Assembly (NCBI RefSeq): GCF_001583435.1 | Contig: NZ_CP013251.1 | Coordinates: 3,857,215 to 3,921,214, forward strand | DNA: 64,000 nucleotides | Source: Endozoicomonas montiporae CL-33 | GTDB taxonomy: Bacteria; Pseudomonadota; Gammaproteobacteria; Pseudomonadales; Endozoicomonadaceae | Direction of reading: 5' to 3' | Part shown: piece by piece, positions 51,028 to 63,770 of the stretch | How positions within the stretch are numbered: position 1 is the first letter of the stretch | Layout: each line of letters opens with the position of its first letter | The notes under the pieces: model-generated | Told to the model about the DNA's origin: nothing | Database searches by the model: none | What the model saw: only the letters and a program-made list of their open reading frames with translations | Position numbers and translations under genes: made by a program

Positions 51028-52765
51028 CACGATGCCTGCTGCCATCATCAACATAGTGACCAATGGTAAGCCTCTGGTCAGCCTGAACCAGGGTTCTTAT
51101 GGGCGCCCTTGGCACAGAGGCGTTTGTCATCATATCCGCGATCAATTTTGTGAACAGCACCGAGGTTGGTCCGACATAGTTCAGGCTCACATGCAGGGCT
51201 ACTCCTTTTGCTAATGAGTGAGCAACAAACAGCTCGGGAAAAAGCTTAAACGAGAGAAGTCGCTCAGCACCCGGGAAAGCTTTGACAGCTCCACCGGCAA
51301 GGCCTCCAGCTTTGCCCGTTAACCAAAACAGGTTGTTTGCCCCTTTTGCTGCCAGAGCATACCCTGGTACAGAAGTTTGCGCGACAGAAGCCAGATAAGC
51401 GATCAGCTTCGCAGCATACGGAGAGGCTATGGCCGAAGCCTGAAGCCCGGCAAGCGCCCCAAGGGTTACGAGCCCTCCGTTAATCTGCCCCTGGAACCAC
51501 TCTTCCACTTCTTGCATGCGCTGGTTACTGGACAACTCATAACCCATAAACGATGAGCTTGTTTGCTTTAAAAACTCATCAAATAAAACCTTGGTTACCT
51601 TTCCTTCTCCCCCTAAAAACGACATCGATATGTAAACCAACCCTTCCTGAAAAACCGAATATATTTCAGCATCCGCCCCTCTCTCAAGCTCGGTTAAACA
51701 TCTAATAAAATGACGAATTCGTCCTCCTGAGGAAATAGTTACCTTAACCAACATAGCCTTCAGCATTGCATTTTTTGCAGTGGGGGCAAGCAAACTGGCT
51801 GCGCCAAAGCCACTATATGCAGACCAGGCATCCGTGATTAAGTTACTTGCGGGTTGCCGAACAGTACCATTAGCCGGTGAAATATACTCGGCAACCGGTT
51901 GAATAACCGCCTGCGTAATACAATCCAAGGTGTTACCTGACAGGGGTGAAAGCCAAAACGTAGCGTAACGACCTGCCAATGTAAGATCTTTCATTTCGGT
52001 TAAGAAATCTACGAGCTTGAAGTAAGCTAATGCCCCCTGTATAGCCATAGTTGAACAGGTAGATCCAGCCGCTGAGAAACCGTGATTGATAAAAAAGCGC
52101 TTCAGATCACGACCCGCCTTTAACTGAGCAAACAACATGGTATAACCATGTATATGAGCAAAGGGGTTTATGCCACCAAAGTTATTTAGCCTGTTTCCTG
52201 TCAACTTGTCGATTCCCCCGGAAACAGTCAGCATCATGGCATGATACCCTAGGGTTTCCAGCACAGAAGGCACCCTTTCATAAGGTGATTTTCCGGGTTT
52301 ATGCTGGGTAAAAAGGCAGATACGCTTACCTTCATTACCGGGAGAATAAATAGCTCGCAGGCTGGTACGAGGTATATCAAGCCTTTCGCTGTCAACAGTC
52401 GAATGCCCCAAGCGATTCATGCCAGCGAGATCCAGATACAAACCATGATGCGTGTAATCAAACCCTTCATCCATGGCGGTGCTACCGGGACGAATCGGGT
52501 TGTAGTACTTGCTGTCCCAATAATCATCTTTAAGCTGAGACGGGGCGGTCAGATAGAAATGGGCGTAACCTTCGGAATCAACCAGCGCACAGTTGCTACC
52601 ATCATCCGGAATCAATCCATCAGGGGAAATTTCAATAACAGGAAGCAGACTATCCATGCCGACGGGCTGAGTGACATACCTATATTCGCTGCTGGCCTGA
52701 GCAAGACCAGACAATAAAACCAACATCAGCTGGAAGCGTTGAAATAAAGAGAAAAACTGTCGCAT
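50993..52765 (-). CDS. Large hypothetical secreted protein
   Basis: A 590-residue orphan with a signal peptide (FQLMLVLLSGLAQA, cleavage near residue 24). The N-terminal third is beta-rich with ISPDGLIPDDGSNC, FYLTAPSQLKDDYWDSKYYNP and a YTHHGLYLDLAG segment. The middle has SGGIDKLTGNRLNNFGG and STCSTMAIQGALAYFKLVDF. A Gly/Ala-rich C-terminal half (VTLGALAGLQASAIASPYAAKLIAYLAS, LTGKAGGLAGGAVKAF) may be membrane-associated, reminiscent of pore or insertion regions but without a recognised family. It lies between yheU and trmO and shares 35 bp with trmO on the opposite strand. Function unknown. Confidence 0.6.
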   Translation of the reverse strand: MRQFFSLFQRFQLMLVLLSGLAQASSEYRYVTQPVGMDSLLPVIEISPDGLIPDDGSNCALVDSEGYAHFYLTAPSQLKDDYWDSKYYNPIRPGSTAMDEGFDYTHHGLYLDLAGMNRLGHSTVDSERLDIPRTSLRAIYSPGNEGKRICLFTQHKPGKSPYERVPSVLETLGYHAMMLTVSGGIDKLTGNRLNNFGGINPFAHIHGYTMLFAQLKAGRDLKRFFINHGFSAAGSTCSTMAIQGALAYFKLVDFLTEMKDLTLAGRYATFWLSPLSGNTLDCITQAVIQPVAEYISPANGTVRQPASNLITDAWSAYSGFGAASLLAPTAKNAMLKAMLVKVTISSGGRIRHFIRCLTELERGADAEIYSVFQEGLVYISMSFLGGEGKVTKVLFDEFLKQTSSSFMGYELSSNQRMQEVEEWFQGQINGGLVTLGALAGLQASAIASPYAAKLIAYLASVAQTSVPGYALAAKGANNLFWLTGKAGGLAGGAVKAFPGAERLLSFKLFPELFVAHSLAKGVALHVSLNYVGPTSVLFTKLIADMMTNASVPRAPIRTLVQADQRLTIGHYVDDGSRHRVNFQPYKLPSQ

Positions 52766-52952
52766 ATCATCTATTGGCTATTAAAACAGAGCTTTAAGAA
52801 TAGACAGTTATTTAAAAGGTGCTTTGAGCGATTAAAATATTTTATTGATTAGAATATGAACTTGAAAATTATATTCAAATTTATCCAAGTGTTCATTCCA
52901 AAACAAAAGTGCTATTTTCTCATCACTAATAAACTGGATATCGGAACACTTA

Positions 52953-53186
52953 ATGATTATTCCTTATAAGGACATTACACCTGAAACGCTTGAAAACCTT
53001 ATTGAAGAGTTTGTTAGCCGTGAAGGTACCGACAACGGTTATGACGAGACTCTGGAGCAAAAAGTTAAACAGGTTCTGAAGCAACTGCAGCAAGGCGAAG
53101 TCGTCATTGTTTTTGATTCGAACCTGGAAAGTGTCAATATTGTCCCATACAGTCGTGAGCTGGAAAAAAGTCTGCAGGCTGGATAG
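52953..53186 (+). CDS. yheU: YheU-family (UPF0270) small protein
   Basis: A 77-residue cytoplasmic protein: [29 protein letters not shown], then a helix and [16 protein letters not shown]. This is the complete conserved sequence of the YheU family, present in many gammaproteobacteria and of unknown function. Ribosome site CGGA lies about 7 nt upstream. It precedes a hairpin at 53196 and diverges from the secreted-protein gene at 50993. Confidence 0.9.
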   Translation: MIIPYKDITPETLENLIEEFVSREGTDNGYDETLEQKVKQVLKQLQQGEVVIVFDSNLESVNIVPYSRELEKSLQAG

Positions 53187-53195
53187 CCACTGATC

Positions 53196-53229
53196 ATTCA
53201 CAGGCAGGGGTAAACCCTCACCTGTGAAT
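53196..53229. terminator. Hairpin between yheU and the YdgA-like gene
   Basis: ATTCACAGG (53196-53204) pairs with CCTGTGAAT (53221-53229), enclosing a smaller AGGG/CCCT pair. The U-run is on the wrong side for yheU, so this may be a Rho-dependent or shared convergent end. Confidence 0.55.
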
Positions 53230-53239
53230 AAAAAACCAA

Positions 53240-54741
53240 TCAGAGCGGAAAACCATTCAACTCAACGCCATTCAAAAGCAGCTGACCATCTTCCAGCGCC
53301 ATTTTCACGGTTCTGCTTTCCTTCCACGCGCCTTTTGCCTGCTGCATGCTGTTCAGACATTGCATTTGCTGTTCCGCTTCCTGAAACTGCAGGCAGGACA
53401 TCGTAAGAAAGTCGCCACTGTTGACCATGGTGTTACACAGCGTACTGTACAGTACCGCTTCGGCTGGCTGACCACCCTGTTCCTGCACAATTTGTTGTGG
53501 AATAAACTCGCAGCCCCAGTCCAGTAAATCATCCGATAAATGCACTGAAGCCGACATCGCCATGGACTGCAGAGCCGCGTGAGCCATCAGGCTTTCTTCG
53601 ACCAGGGTCTGCGGCGGGTTGTCCAGCAAGCCCTGAACAAAGGCTCTGGTCTTGTCGGTACCCGCCAGATCAAAAGCAAAGGCAAAGCTGCCTTTACTGG
53701 TTTGCACTGCGAGTTCATCAACAGCCACGCGAGGCTGCGAAGTCACCAGATCAAGCAACCACTGGCTGGCATCATGCACCGACATCAGCTGTTCGGCGTC
53801 ACCACGCCCCAGCAGTTCCGGAATACGCTCCAGCAGCTTTCGATCAAGGTTTTCAACACTGGAGCGAACGGTTACGCCTTCAATCAAGCTATCCAGCCCC
53901 TGCTCAGACAAAGACGGTACCTGTACCGGGCCAGTATTGACTGCAAAATGGCTATTTACCTGATCGTCATCGCTGGTCTGACGACCTTCCGCCTGAATGT
54001 TATCCACAACCAGTAACACGTCCGAAGAAACGGCAGGCATGGAATAGGACACTTCCGGAGCCGTCATCGACCAGCTTTGCTGGCGGGTGCTGAACTCCAT
54101 CACCGGCGAGTTCATATCCATCACAAACAGTGGTTCACTGTTTTCAGTCACCGTCCACATCAGAGGTTCCATATCAACGGCAATGGTTCCGGAGCGATGA
54201 CTGGTCAGCTGCCCTGCTGCCGGAGCCACTTGCAGGGTCAGAACCGCTCCGGGATCCAAAGGCAACTCTATGCCTTCTGTCGTCAATCTGGCAGACACCG
54301 AACCATTCAGATTCATGGAACCACTCAGCGTTCCGGGCATGGTAAAGCGCACACCCTGTTCATAAGCGTGATAACTGATATCCAGATCGCCGGAGATCAT
54401 GCCCGGCACCGAAAAGAAATTGCCATGCTCCAGAGTGCCGGCCAATTCCAGTGACTGACCATTAATCTTGCGAAGCCCTGTTCCCTGAAGTGACAGCTCC
54501 AGCTCCGTGCTGCCATAACCCCGGTTAATCTCCAGACTTTCAACCCGATAATCGTGTTGTTCTGCCAGAGCAATCAGGTCATTGTTCAGGCGCCCCTCAA
54601 GAAGAAAGCCGTTGAGTGCTGGCATGCCGAGCACCGCAAGCCCTGCGAGTCCGGAAACACCGGATATCCATATTTTTTTGGTCTTTGTCATTGATAGTGT
54701 CATTGATAGGGTCATTGATAGGGTCATTAATAGCGTCTTAT

Positions 54742-54754
<13 letters not shown>
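53240..54754 (-). CDS. YdgA-like (DUF945) protein with repeat-encoded N-terminus
   Basis: A protein of about 480-504 residues of the DUF945/YdgA family: a membrane-anchor helix (IWISGVSGLAGLAVLGMPALNGF), then GRLNNDLIALAEQHDYRVESLEINRGYGSTELELSLQG and a long periplasmic beta-rich domain. The start is uncertain because a tandem repeat of 12 bp places several ATG codons in frame (TLSM repeated, then MTKTKK). The likely start is one of these; all leave the anchor intact. It overlaps the downstream end of the SLT lipoprotein gene by 13 bp and belongs to the ligA run. Function in E. coli is poorly defined (envelope integrity). Confidence 0.7.
54686..54735 (-). repeat. 12-bp tandem repeat at the start of the YdgA-like gene
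   Basis: Three near-perfect units (atgaccctatca/atgacactatca read on the coding strand) precede ATGACAAAGACC. Each unit codes for MTLS and contains an ATG. Because 12 is a multiple of three, loss or gain of units keeps the frame and changes only the number of start codons and N-terminal residues. Confidence 0.75.
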
Positions 54755-57479
<2,725 letters not shown>

Positions 57480-58514
57480 TTAGTGAGAGAGTTTAATGGT
57501 CAGCTGCTTGCGTTCGTAATCACGAATTCGCTGACGACAATGCTCCAGCGTCTGCTGGGTCATGACACTCATATTTTCGTCCTTGAGTTCACCGCCAAGA
57601 TCCAGCGCCAGCTGTTTTGCTGTCTCTTCCATCTGGGCAAACGCTTTCTGCGGTGCTTCCGGCCCGGGCAGACACAGGAACAGACTGAGAATAGTCGTCT
57701 CGGTTGCTTCCATATGCTCAATATCAAAGGTACCCGGCTTTACGCCGTTAGCCAGGCTGAACTGTATCTGACCACTGCCTTCTTTGCTGCTGTAACGATG
57801 AAAAATCGACCGGTCACCAAAACGCATACCCGCCGTCAGTACGCTTTGCAGCAGGCGCGCACCGTCAAACAACTCATTGTTTTTAGCCAGCACGTTTATC
57901 ACGACCACTTCTTCAATCGCAGGTCGATCAGATAGCTTTTCCTTGTCTTTTTCCATCTTTCGGGTCGTTCGTGCTTTAGGCACCGGCTCAGAAATCGTCA
58001 GCTCATCTTCTGGCTGCATTTGTAATTCAGTCTGAACCCCTCTGGGAGTCTGAGCTGGATGAGCCGGTTCAGAGGCAACCGCAGGTTGTTCGAAACCGTC
58101 ACCCGCACTGTCTGTACGACTGCTGACAGCGGCACTGGTCACCGGCTCTGACAGATCCAAATCGGGCTCAATCGCAGAGCCAAAATCCATCGCGTCAAAG
58201 TCAGGCTCAATCCGGTCAAATCGCTCTGACCGCTCCCTGTCTTCCCTGCGTGACCGCTTTGGGGCGCTGGTTCCTGCCGTTACTTCCGGATCAGAAGTAC
58301 CCGGCAACTCATCCTGCACTTCGGTTCGACGCGCACCGCCATTGGGTAATTCACTGGAAAATGACTCGTCGTAACCTTTTACTTCTTCAATTCCGAACGT
58401 CAGCTCAGTGGCTCGTTTACGAGCCAGACGCATACGGCGATATCCATCAATAATAACTCCAATAATGACGATAACTCCGATTACTATCAGCCACTCTCGT
58501 AAACTCATGTCCAT
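57480..58514 (-). CDS. zipA: Cell division protein ZipA
   Basis: A 344-residue FtsZ-binding inner-membrane protein. The N-terminal anchor is REWLIVIGVIVIIGVIIDGYRRMRLARK, followed by an acidic, Pro-rich linker (about 45-205) of low complexity, and the C-terminal FtsZ-binding domain (VVVINVLAKNNELFDGARLLQSVLTAGMRFG to DLGGELKDENMSVMTQQTLEHCRQRIRDYERKQL). The order smc-zipA-ligA is the usual gammaproteobacterial one. An internal start two codons on (MSLREW) is equally possible. Confidence 0.95.
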   Translation of the reverse strand: MDMSLREWLIVIGVIVIIGVIIDGYRRMRLARKRATELTFGIEEVKGYDESFSSELPNGGARRTEVQDELPGTSDPEVTAGTSAPKRSRREDRERSERFDRIEPDFDAMDFGSAIEPDLDLSEPVTSAAVSSRTDSAGDGFEQPAVASEPAHPAQTPRGVQTELQMQPEDELTISEPVPKARTTRKMEKDKEKLSDRPAIEEVVVINVLAKNNELFDGARLLQSVLTAGMRFGDRSIFHRYSSKEGSGQIQFSLANGVKPGTFDIEHMEATETTILSLFLCLPGPEAPQKAFAQMEETAKQLALDLGGELKDENMSVMTQQTLEHCRQRIRDYERKQLTIKLSH

Positions 58515-58663
58515 GCCATCCGTCTTACCGCACTTTCCGGCTGCTCAGTGCTTACTGTCTGACTCCCGAACCGGAAAAATAAGGTGTATTTCATTCAATG
58601 GTACATCAAAAATACATGAATCGGACAGCCTCCAAGAAAGCAATACACGACCATGTTTTTATA

Positions 58664-61600
58664 CTACATTGCTGCCATGGCAGCTGCTTCTTCAATATCC
58701 ACAGACACCGGACGGGATACACCAGGCTCCTGCATGGTAACCCCCACCAGCTGATTCGCCGCCTGCATCGCAATCTTGTTGTGGGTGATGTAGATGAACT
58801 GAACCTTGTCACTCATCTCCGACACCATTTTTGCATAGCGACCAACGTTAGCGTCATCCAGTGGCGCATCCACCTCGTCCAGCATGCAGAACGGTGATGG
58901 ATTCAACTGGAAGATGGCAAATACCAGCGCAATGGCTGTCAATGCCTTTTCACCGCCGGATAACAGGTGGATAGTACTGTTCTTTTTGCCCGGTGGCTGC
59001 GCCATAATCGCAACACCGGTATCCAGCAGATCTTCGCCCGTCAGTTCCAGATAGGCCCGGCCACCGCCGAACACTCTGGGAAACAAGTCCTGCAGACCTG
59101 AATTTACCTTATCAAAGGTATTCTTGAAACGTTGCCGGGTCTCCCGGTCAATTTTCCTGATAGCATTCTCTAACGTTTCCAGCGCAGATTCCAGATCTTC
59201 ATTCTGGGCGTCCAGATAGTTTTTGCGTTCTGATTGCGTTTCATACTCTTCAATGGCAGCCAGATTGATCGCACCCAGTCGCTCAATTCTTGCCTGAAGC
59301 CGCTCCAGTTCGTATTCCCAGCTCTGTTCCGACGCTTCTTCCGGCATATTGGCCAGAACCGTCTGCAAATCAAACTGGTCTTCCTTCAGCTGCTCGGCCA
59401 GAGTTGTCCGCCTGACCTGCATGCCCTGCCAGTCCATACGCAGTTTTTCCAGGCGCGAGCGAGCAGTCTGGGCTTTCTGATCGGCTGCCTGACGCTCTTT
59501 TTCGTACTGTTGCAGGCGCTGTTCCACTTTTTCCAGCTGACTGCGAGCCGCCTGCATCGCCTCTTCTTCTTCCAGTCGGCGGGTCAGCAGTTCTTCCAAC
59601 TGTTCCTGCAGTTCACTCTCGGGGGAGTGAGACTCACTGAGAGAGGACTGCAACAGTTCTCTGCGCTCACGCAGTTTAGTGGACTGCTGACTCAATCGTT
59701 CAATGGCTGCCCGCAGTGACATGACCTGACTGTTAATACTCTGCTGCCGCAGAGCCAGCTGATGGGAGCGTTCTTTATCATGACGGGAACGTTGTCGTAC
59801 GTCTTCCAGTTTTTCACGGCAACGTTCGCGTTTTTCCAACAGCTCCTCTTTATGGCTGCTGTCGTACTCCATGATGTCCAGCGCTTCCTGCAGCTTCAAA
59901 CGGGATTCACTGATGCGTTCCTGCTCATGCAGTTGCTGTTCACGACAGTCGGCCAGTTCCTGCTCCAGACGTTTACGTCGCTCGGAAAACTGTTCCAGCC
60001 GGACTTTGCGCCCCTGCAGATCGGCTCGTACCTCACCTTGCTGACGACTGAGATCCGACAACTGTTGCTGGATATCCTTGCGCAGGTTCTCCAGAACTTC
60101 ACCCTGTTCCCGCCGGGTTTGCAGGTCATCAGCCAGTTGCTCCAGTGACTGTTCGATCTGCTCCAGCTTGATGGTCAGCTCTTCCAGTTCCTGCTGACGT
60201 TCCAGCACACCGGAGTTGCTGTCAGCACTGCGATTGATGCGCAGCCAGCTTCGGGACAACCAGATCCCCTCAGGCGTTATGATCGACTCCTGAGGTTCCA
60301 GCGATTCACGCAGCCCTAATGCTTTGTCCAGCGACTCACAAGTATAAATGCCTGTCAGCAGTGGCAAGGCCTCGTCTCCTGCCAGAACTTTGCTGGCAAG
60401 AGTGATTAAACCGGTCTCTTTACCCTTTGTGCTGTTTTGAAGGTGATTGGTTTGACTGGAATCCAGTAATACCGCCGAGCCTTGTTCGAGATTGCCAAGA
60501 AAACCCGCCACCGGATCAATGCCATCAACACACAATGCCTGCAAGCTGTCGCCCAGCACGGTTTCCATAGCCAGCTCCCAGCCACTTTCCACCTGCAACT
60601 TTTCTGCAAGCTTGGGGCGGTTCTGCAAACCATGTTCTTCCATCCACACCAGCACGCCGGTATCCTGACCCATGGCTGCCTGTTGCAAAGCTTCCAGCGA
60701 GGCATGGCGTCCGCGCAGGGTACTGAGCTCGGAACGGCTGCGATCGCGCTGCTCCAGCAATTCATCCACGGACGTACGATTCTGTTCGATCTCGGTCAGA
60801 GTATCTTCCTGACGCAGCTCCTGAGTTTCACGAGTCATTTCCAGTTCGGTCAGTCGCTCGGCCAGCAGTTCCATCTCTTCCTGATCTTCACCGCCACCGA
60901 GACCATCAAGCTCACCTTTCAGATGCTGGTCACGTTCAGTCAGGCGTTGAATTACCTGTTCGGCGTGCTGAATACGGGACTGCTCCACTTCAGCCGTACG
61001 ACGCGGCTCGTGTGAACGCTGGTTAAACTGATCCCACTCCTGCTGCAGACGATGCATCTCTTCTTCAACCTGGGCCAGTGCATCGCCAGAACCGGCTTCC
61101 TGCTCCAGCAACATTTCCAGCTCAGGCTCAATCTCCAGCTTCTCGGCTTCTAACAGTTCCAGCTGTTCCTGATCATCTGCCATCTGTTCACGGGCTTCCT
61201 GCCAGCTGTGTTCAAGCTGCTCAAGGTCGTGATTCAGCTCTTTGGCTCGCTCTTCCCTGTGTCTCAGGGTCTGCTCAATACGGGTGACTTCATTACCGGT
61301 GCCATAGAAGCGTGCCTGGGTTTCATGGAAATGATCACTCAGCTCCATCTGCGCAGCACGGTCTTCTTCAGAGCGGGCATCGGCTGCACGCTGCTGACTG
61401 ACAGCGGCTTCGAGCTGCACTTCCAGCTCACTGATGACGTGCTCCTGGGATTGCGCCCCTTCGTCAATGGTTTTCCAGCGTAATGCCTGTAACTGGGCTT
61501 TTTTCAGACGTTCATCAGCTTTGTATTCTTTGTATTTTTCAGCAGCCTGAGCCTGTCGTTGCAGGTGACCAAGACGCCGCCCCAGCTCTTCACGCAGGTC

Positions 61601-62185
61601 GGTCAGACGTTCAAGGTTTTCATTGGTGCGACGAATGCGATTCTCGGTTTCCCGACGGCGTTCTTTATATTTGGAGATACCGGCAGCTTCTTCAATGAAA
61701 ACCCTTAATTCTTCCGGCTTGGATTCAACCAGGTTCGAGACAATGCCCTGACTGATAATGGCATAGCTGCGCGGCCCCAGACCGGTGCCCAGGAAAATGT
61801 CCATGACATCCCGGCGGCGGCACTTGGTGCCATTCAGGTAGTAAAAATTCTTGGCTTCGGAGGTAAGCAAACGCTTGACGGAGATCTCGCTGAATGCAGC
61901 GTACTCTCCGGTGACTCGACCTTCATTATTGTCAAAGACCAGCTCAACCGACGCTTTGGCGGCCGGCTTACGACTGTTGGAACCTTTGAAAATAACATCG
62001 GTCATGGACTCGCCACGCAGGTGCTTGGCAGAGGATTCGCCCATTACCCAGCGTACCGCGTCGATAATATTGGACTTTCCGCACCCGTTTGGTCCGACCA
62101 CACCGCTCATATTGGAGGGGAAATGAACCACCGTCGGGTCCACAAATGATTTGAAACCGGCCAGTTTGATCGATTTTAGACGCAT
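58664..62185 (-). CDS. smc: Chromosome segregation protein SMC
   Basis: A 1173-residue condensin ATPase. Walker A is GPNGCGKSNIIDAVRWVMGES near residue 32. Two long coiled coils flank a hinge domain around residues 510-640 (VCVDGIDPVAGFLGNLEQG region). The C-terminal head has the ABC signature HLLSGGEKALTAIALVFAI and Walker B FCMLDEVDAPLDDANV, with the D-loop ITHNK. The presence of SMC (with ScpAB expected) instead of MukB fits Oceanospirillales/Pseudomonadales rather than enterics. Start MRLKSIKLAGFKSFVDPT is the family N-terminus, with AAAGGA upstream. Confidence 0.97.
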   Translation of the reverse strand: MRLKSIKLAGFKSFVDPTVVHFPSNMSGVVGPNGCGKSNIIDAVRWVMGESSAKHLRGESMTDVIFKGSNSRKPAAKASVELVFDNNEGRVTGEYAAFSEISVKRLLTSEAKNFYYLNGTKCRRRDVMDIFLGTGLGPRSYAIISQGIVSNLVESKPEELRVFIEEAAGISKYKERRRETENRIRRTNENLERLTDLREELGRRLGHLQRQAQAAEKYKEYKADERLKKAQLQALRWKTIDEGAQSQEHVISELEVQLEAAVSQQRAADARSEEDRAAQMELSDHFHETQARFYGTGNEVTRIEQTLRHREERAKELNHDLEQLEHSWQEAREQMADDQEQLELLEAEKLEIEPELEMLLEQEAGSGDALAQVEEEMHRLQQEWDQFNQRSHEPRRTAEVEQSRIQHAEQVIQRLTERDQHLKGELDGLGGGEDQEEMELLAERLTELEMTRETQELRQEDTLTEIEQNRTSVDELLEQRDRSRSELSTLRGRHASLEALQQAAMGQDTGVLVWMEEHGLQNRPKLAEKLQVESGWELAMETVLGDSLQALCVDGIDPVAGFLGNLEQGSAVLLDSSQTNHLQNSTKGKETGLITLASKVLAGDEALPLLTGIYTCESLDKALGLRESLEPQESIITPEGIWLSRSWLRINRSADSNSGVLERQQELEELTIKLEQIEQSLEQLADDLQTRREQGEVLENLRKDIQQQLSDLSRQQGEVRADLQGRKVRLEQFSERRKRLEQELADCREQQLHEQERISESRLKLQEALDIMEYDSSHKEELLEKRERCREKLEDVRQRSRHDKERSHQLALRQQSINSQVMSLRAAIERLSQQSTKLRERRELLQSSLSESHSPESELQEQLEELLTRRLEEEEAMQAARSQLEKVEQRLQQYEKERQAADQKAQTARSRLEKLRMDWQGMQVRRTTLAEQLKEDQFDLQTVLANMPEEASEQSWEYELERLQARIERLGAINLAAIEEYETQSERKNYLDAQNEDLESALETLENAIRKIDRETRQRFKNTFDKVNSGLQDLFPRVFGGGRAYLELTGEDLLDTGVAIMAQPPGKKNSTIHLLSGGEKALTAIALVFAIFQLNPSPFCMLDEVDAPLDDANVGRYAKMVSEMSDKVQFIYITHNKIAMQAANQLVGVTMQEPGVSRPVSVDIEEAAAMAAM

Positions 62186-62522
62186 CTTATCCTTTAGCTC
62201 ATCGCTTTCGGGGCCACAGTATGCCGTTTATCTTGAAAATGAATTCATCACACGCACTGTCTGTACCTGTACAGGTAGCCTCTCGCGGCCCCCATTCCCT
62301 GTCCTCGAGAGTTGCCTGGATCACCTACTGACGTATTGAACGAATTAAATCTGATGGCGTACACAGGCATTAACTGCCTACACCTTAACTACCAGAGTGT
62401 ACACAGGATTAGACTAACAGGAAAAGTCGTTAAATCCGAAAAGATAAGACAAGATGATTGAAAAGTAGTTCAGAAGTCGTTGGAAACCGCATCCCTGCAG
62501 TCTCTATATAAGCCAATCGTTC
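62186..62522. promoter_or_regulatory. smc upstream region with a 14-bp palindrome
   Basis: About 337 bp before smc. TACCTGTACAGGTA (62264-62277) is a perfect palindrome with ACCTG/CAGGT arms, roughly 80 bp upstream of the smc start. It is a candidate regulator site; the canonical LexA box (CTGT-N8-ACAG) was checked and does not fit. No gene was seen in this spacer. Confidence 0.4.
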
Positions 62523-63770
62523 TCAAGGCTCGTCATGAACAGGATGGGAGAAGGTTTCAACGTCAGAATACAGAGTACTGGTGACCTCCATCCGTGTACC
62601 TCTGACCATGGGGATAAAGATTTCACCTTCCTTGCTGACATCTCTTCGCCAGAATTTGGTGTCATCCATGTAGGTCGCCTTATGATACTTGCTCAATTCA
62701 CCGCGAACCGTGATATCCCCTGGGTCTGTATCATCAATATCGCTGCCTTTAGGCAGTGCATTGACACCGCTGGCTATAACGTCCAGCCATTCGGATTCCA
62801 CGCCAGATCGGCCAGCGGCATGTTTGATCGCTGAAAAAGCAAACTTAAGCACCTTAATGAATGAAATATTAAGATCCCTTTCCTTCATCACCAGCCGAAC
62901 CTGATCTGCTCCTTTCCAGTACAACAGCTCTGTCTTGCCGACATTCACGCCTTTTTCTGTCGCCCAGTCGATATCGACCGTATCCATGCGAATGAATTTG
63001 CCCTGCTTGTAATAGAGAACCAGAAAGTAGATTTCCGGATCGCCAAACCACTCTTTTGTCTCTCTTAACGTTAATTTGATCACACTGGTGTCTTTTGCCC
63101 ACTTTTTACCATCGGTTGATGTAGGCGTTTCCACATCAGGGGCTGCTTCCATGGAAACGGGCTTCAGCCGGTATACCAGCCTTACGGCATCCTGCTTCAC
63201 ATCTTCAGTTTTTATATATCTGAAATCACAGACTCCCTGACGACAATTTTTACCGTCGGTTACATAGCCAATCTCAGGTACCTTTTCACCCTCGTTGACG
63301 ACTACCTCAGGGTCAGGTCTGACATAGCCCACCAGGGGATTATCTGTTTTACCCAGACGGTAATAACGCCACCTGAGCACAGATGGGTCTGACGGATTGA
63401 TTTCTCCATACATAAAGCATTTAGCAACGCTTTCCACAGCATTCTGTGATTCCTCCAATGCGGGTATTTCACCAATCAGTTGTGGGTAGTGTTTTTTGAC
63501 GGCATCGGGGAATGCTTCGAGAGACAGCTCAAGATATTTGCCAGTACTGCTTCCTTCCTCCATCACTTTCCGGAACTTATCCCCATGGAGATCCAGCCTT
63601 AGTGAGGTAATAAACACATCCTGAGCTCTCGTTAACTCTTTGAACTGATCTTCATCGGACTTCTGCTGGAATGCAGCGCATTCCTCAGGCGTCATTGCCC
63701 AGCCGGGTAAAGACGCCAGTGTTCCAAGTAGTGGTAAAGCAAATAAGCAACTGCGGGAAAAACTAACCAT
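62523..63770 (-). CDS. Hypothetical secreted protein
   Basis: A 415-residue orphan. The signal peptide is VSFSRSCLFALPLLGTLASLPGWA with cleavage after GWA. The mature protein begins MTPEECAAFQQKSDEDQF and contains conserved-looking Trp/Tyr-rich strands (SVLRWRYYRLGKTDNPLVGYV, GDPEIYFLVLYYKQGKF, IDIDWATE-like segment). It has a Cys pair around CRQGVC. No domain recognised. The start at 63770 places AGG about 9 nt upstream; the ATG at 63779 has it abutting. It ends 337 bp before smc and appears to have its own promoter to the right. Confidence 0.6.
   Translation of the reverse strand: MVSFSRSCLFALPLLGTLASLPGWAMTPEECAAFQQKSDEDQFKELTRAQDVFITSLRLDLHGDKFRKVMEEGSSTGKYLELSLEAFPDAVKKHYPQLIGEIPALEESQNAVESVAKCFMYGEINPSDPSVLRWRYYRLGKTDNPLVGYVRPDPEVVVNEGEKVPEIGYVTDGKNCRQGVCDFRYIKTEDVKQDAVRLVYRLKPVSMEAAPDVETPTSTDGKKWAKDTSVIKLTLRETKEWFGDPEIYFLVLYYKQGKFIRMDTVDIDWATEKGVNVGKTELLYWKGADQVRLVMKERDLNISFIKVLKFAFSAIKHAAGRSGVESEWLDVIASGVNALPKGSDIDDTDPGDITVRGELSKYHKATYMDDTKFWRRDVSKEGEIFIPMVRGTRMEVTSTLYSDVETFSHPVHDEP

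Noticed and set aside
62251..62280. LexA (SOS) box upstream of smc
   Set aside because: The CTGT and ACAG halves are not at the N8 spacing; only a shorter palindrome is present.
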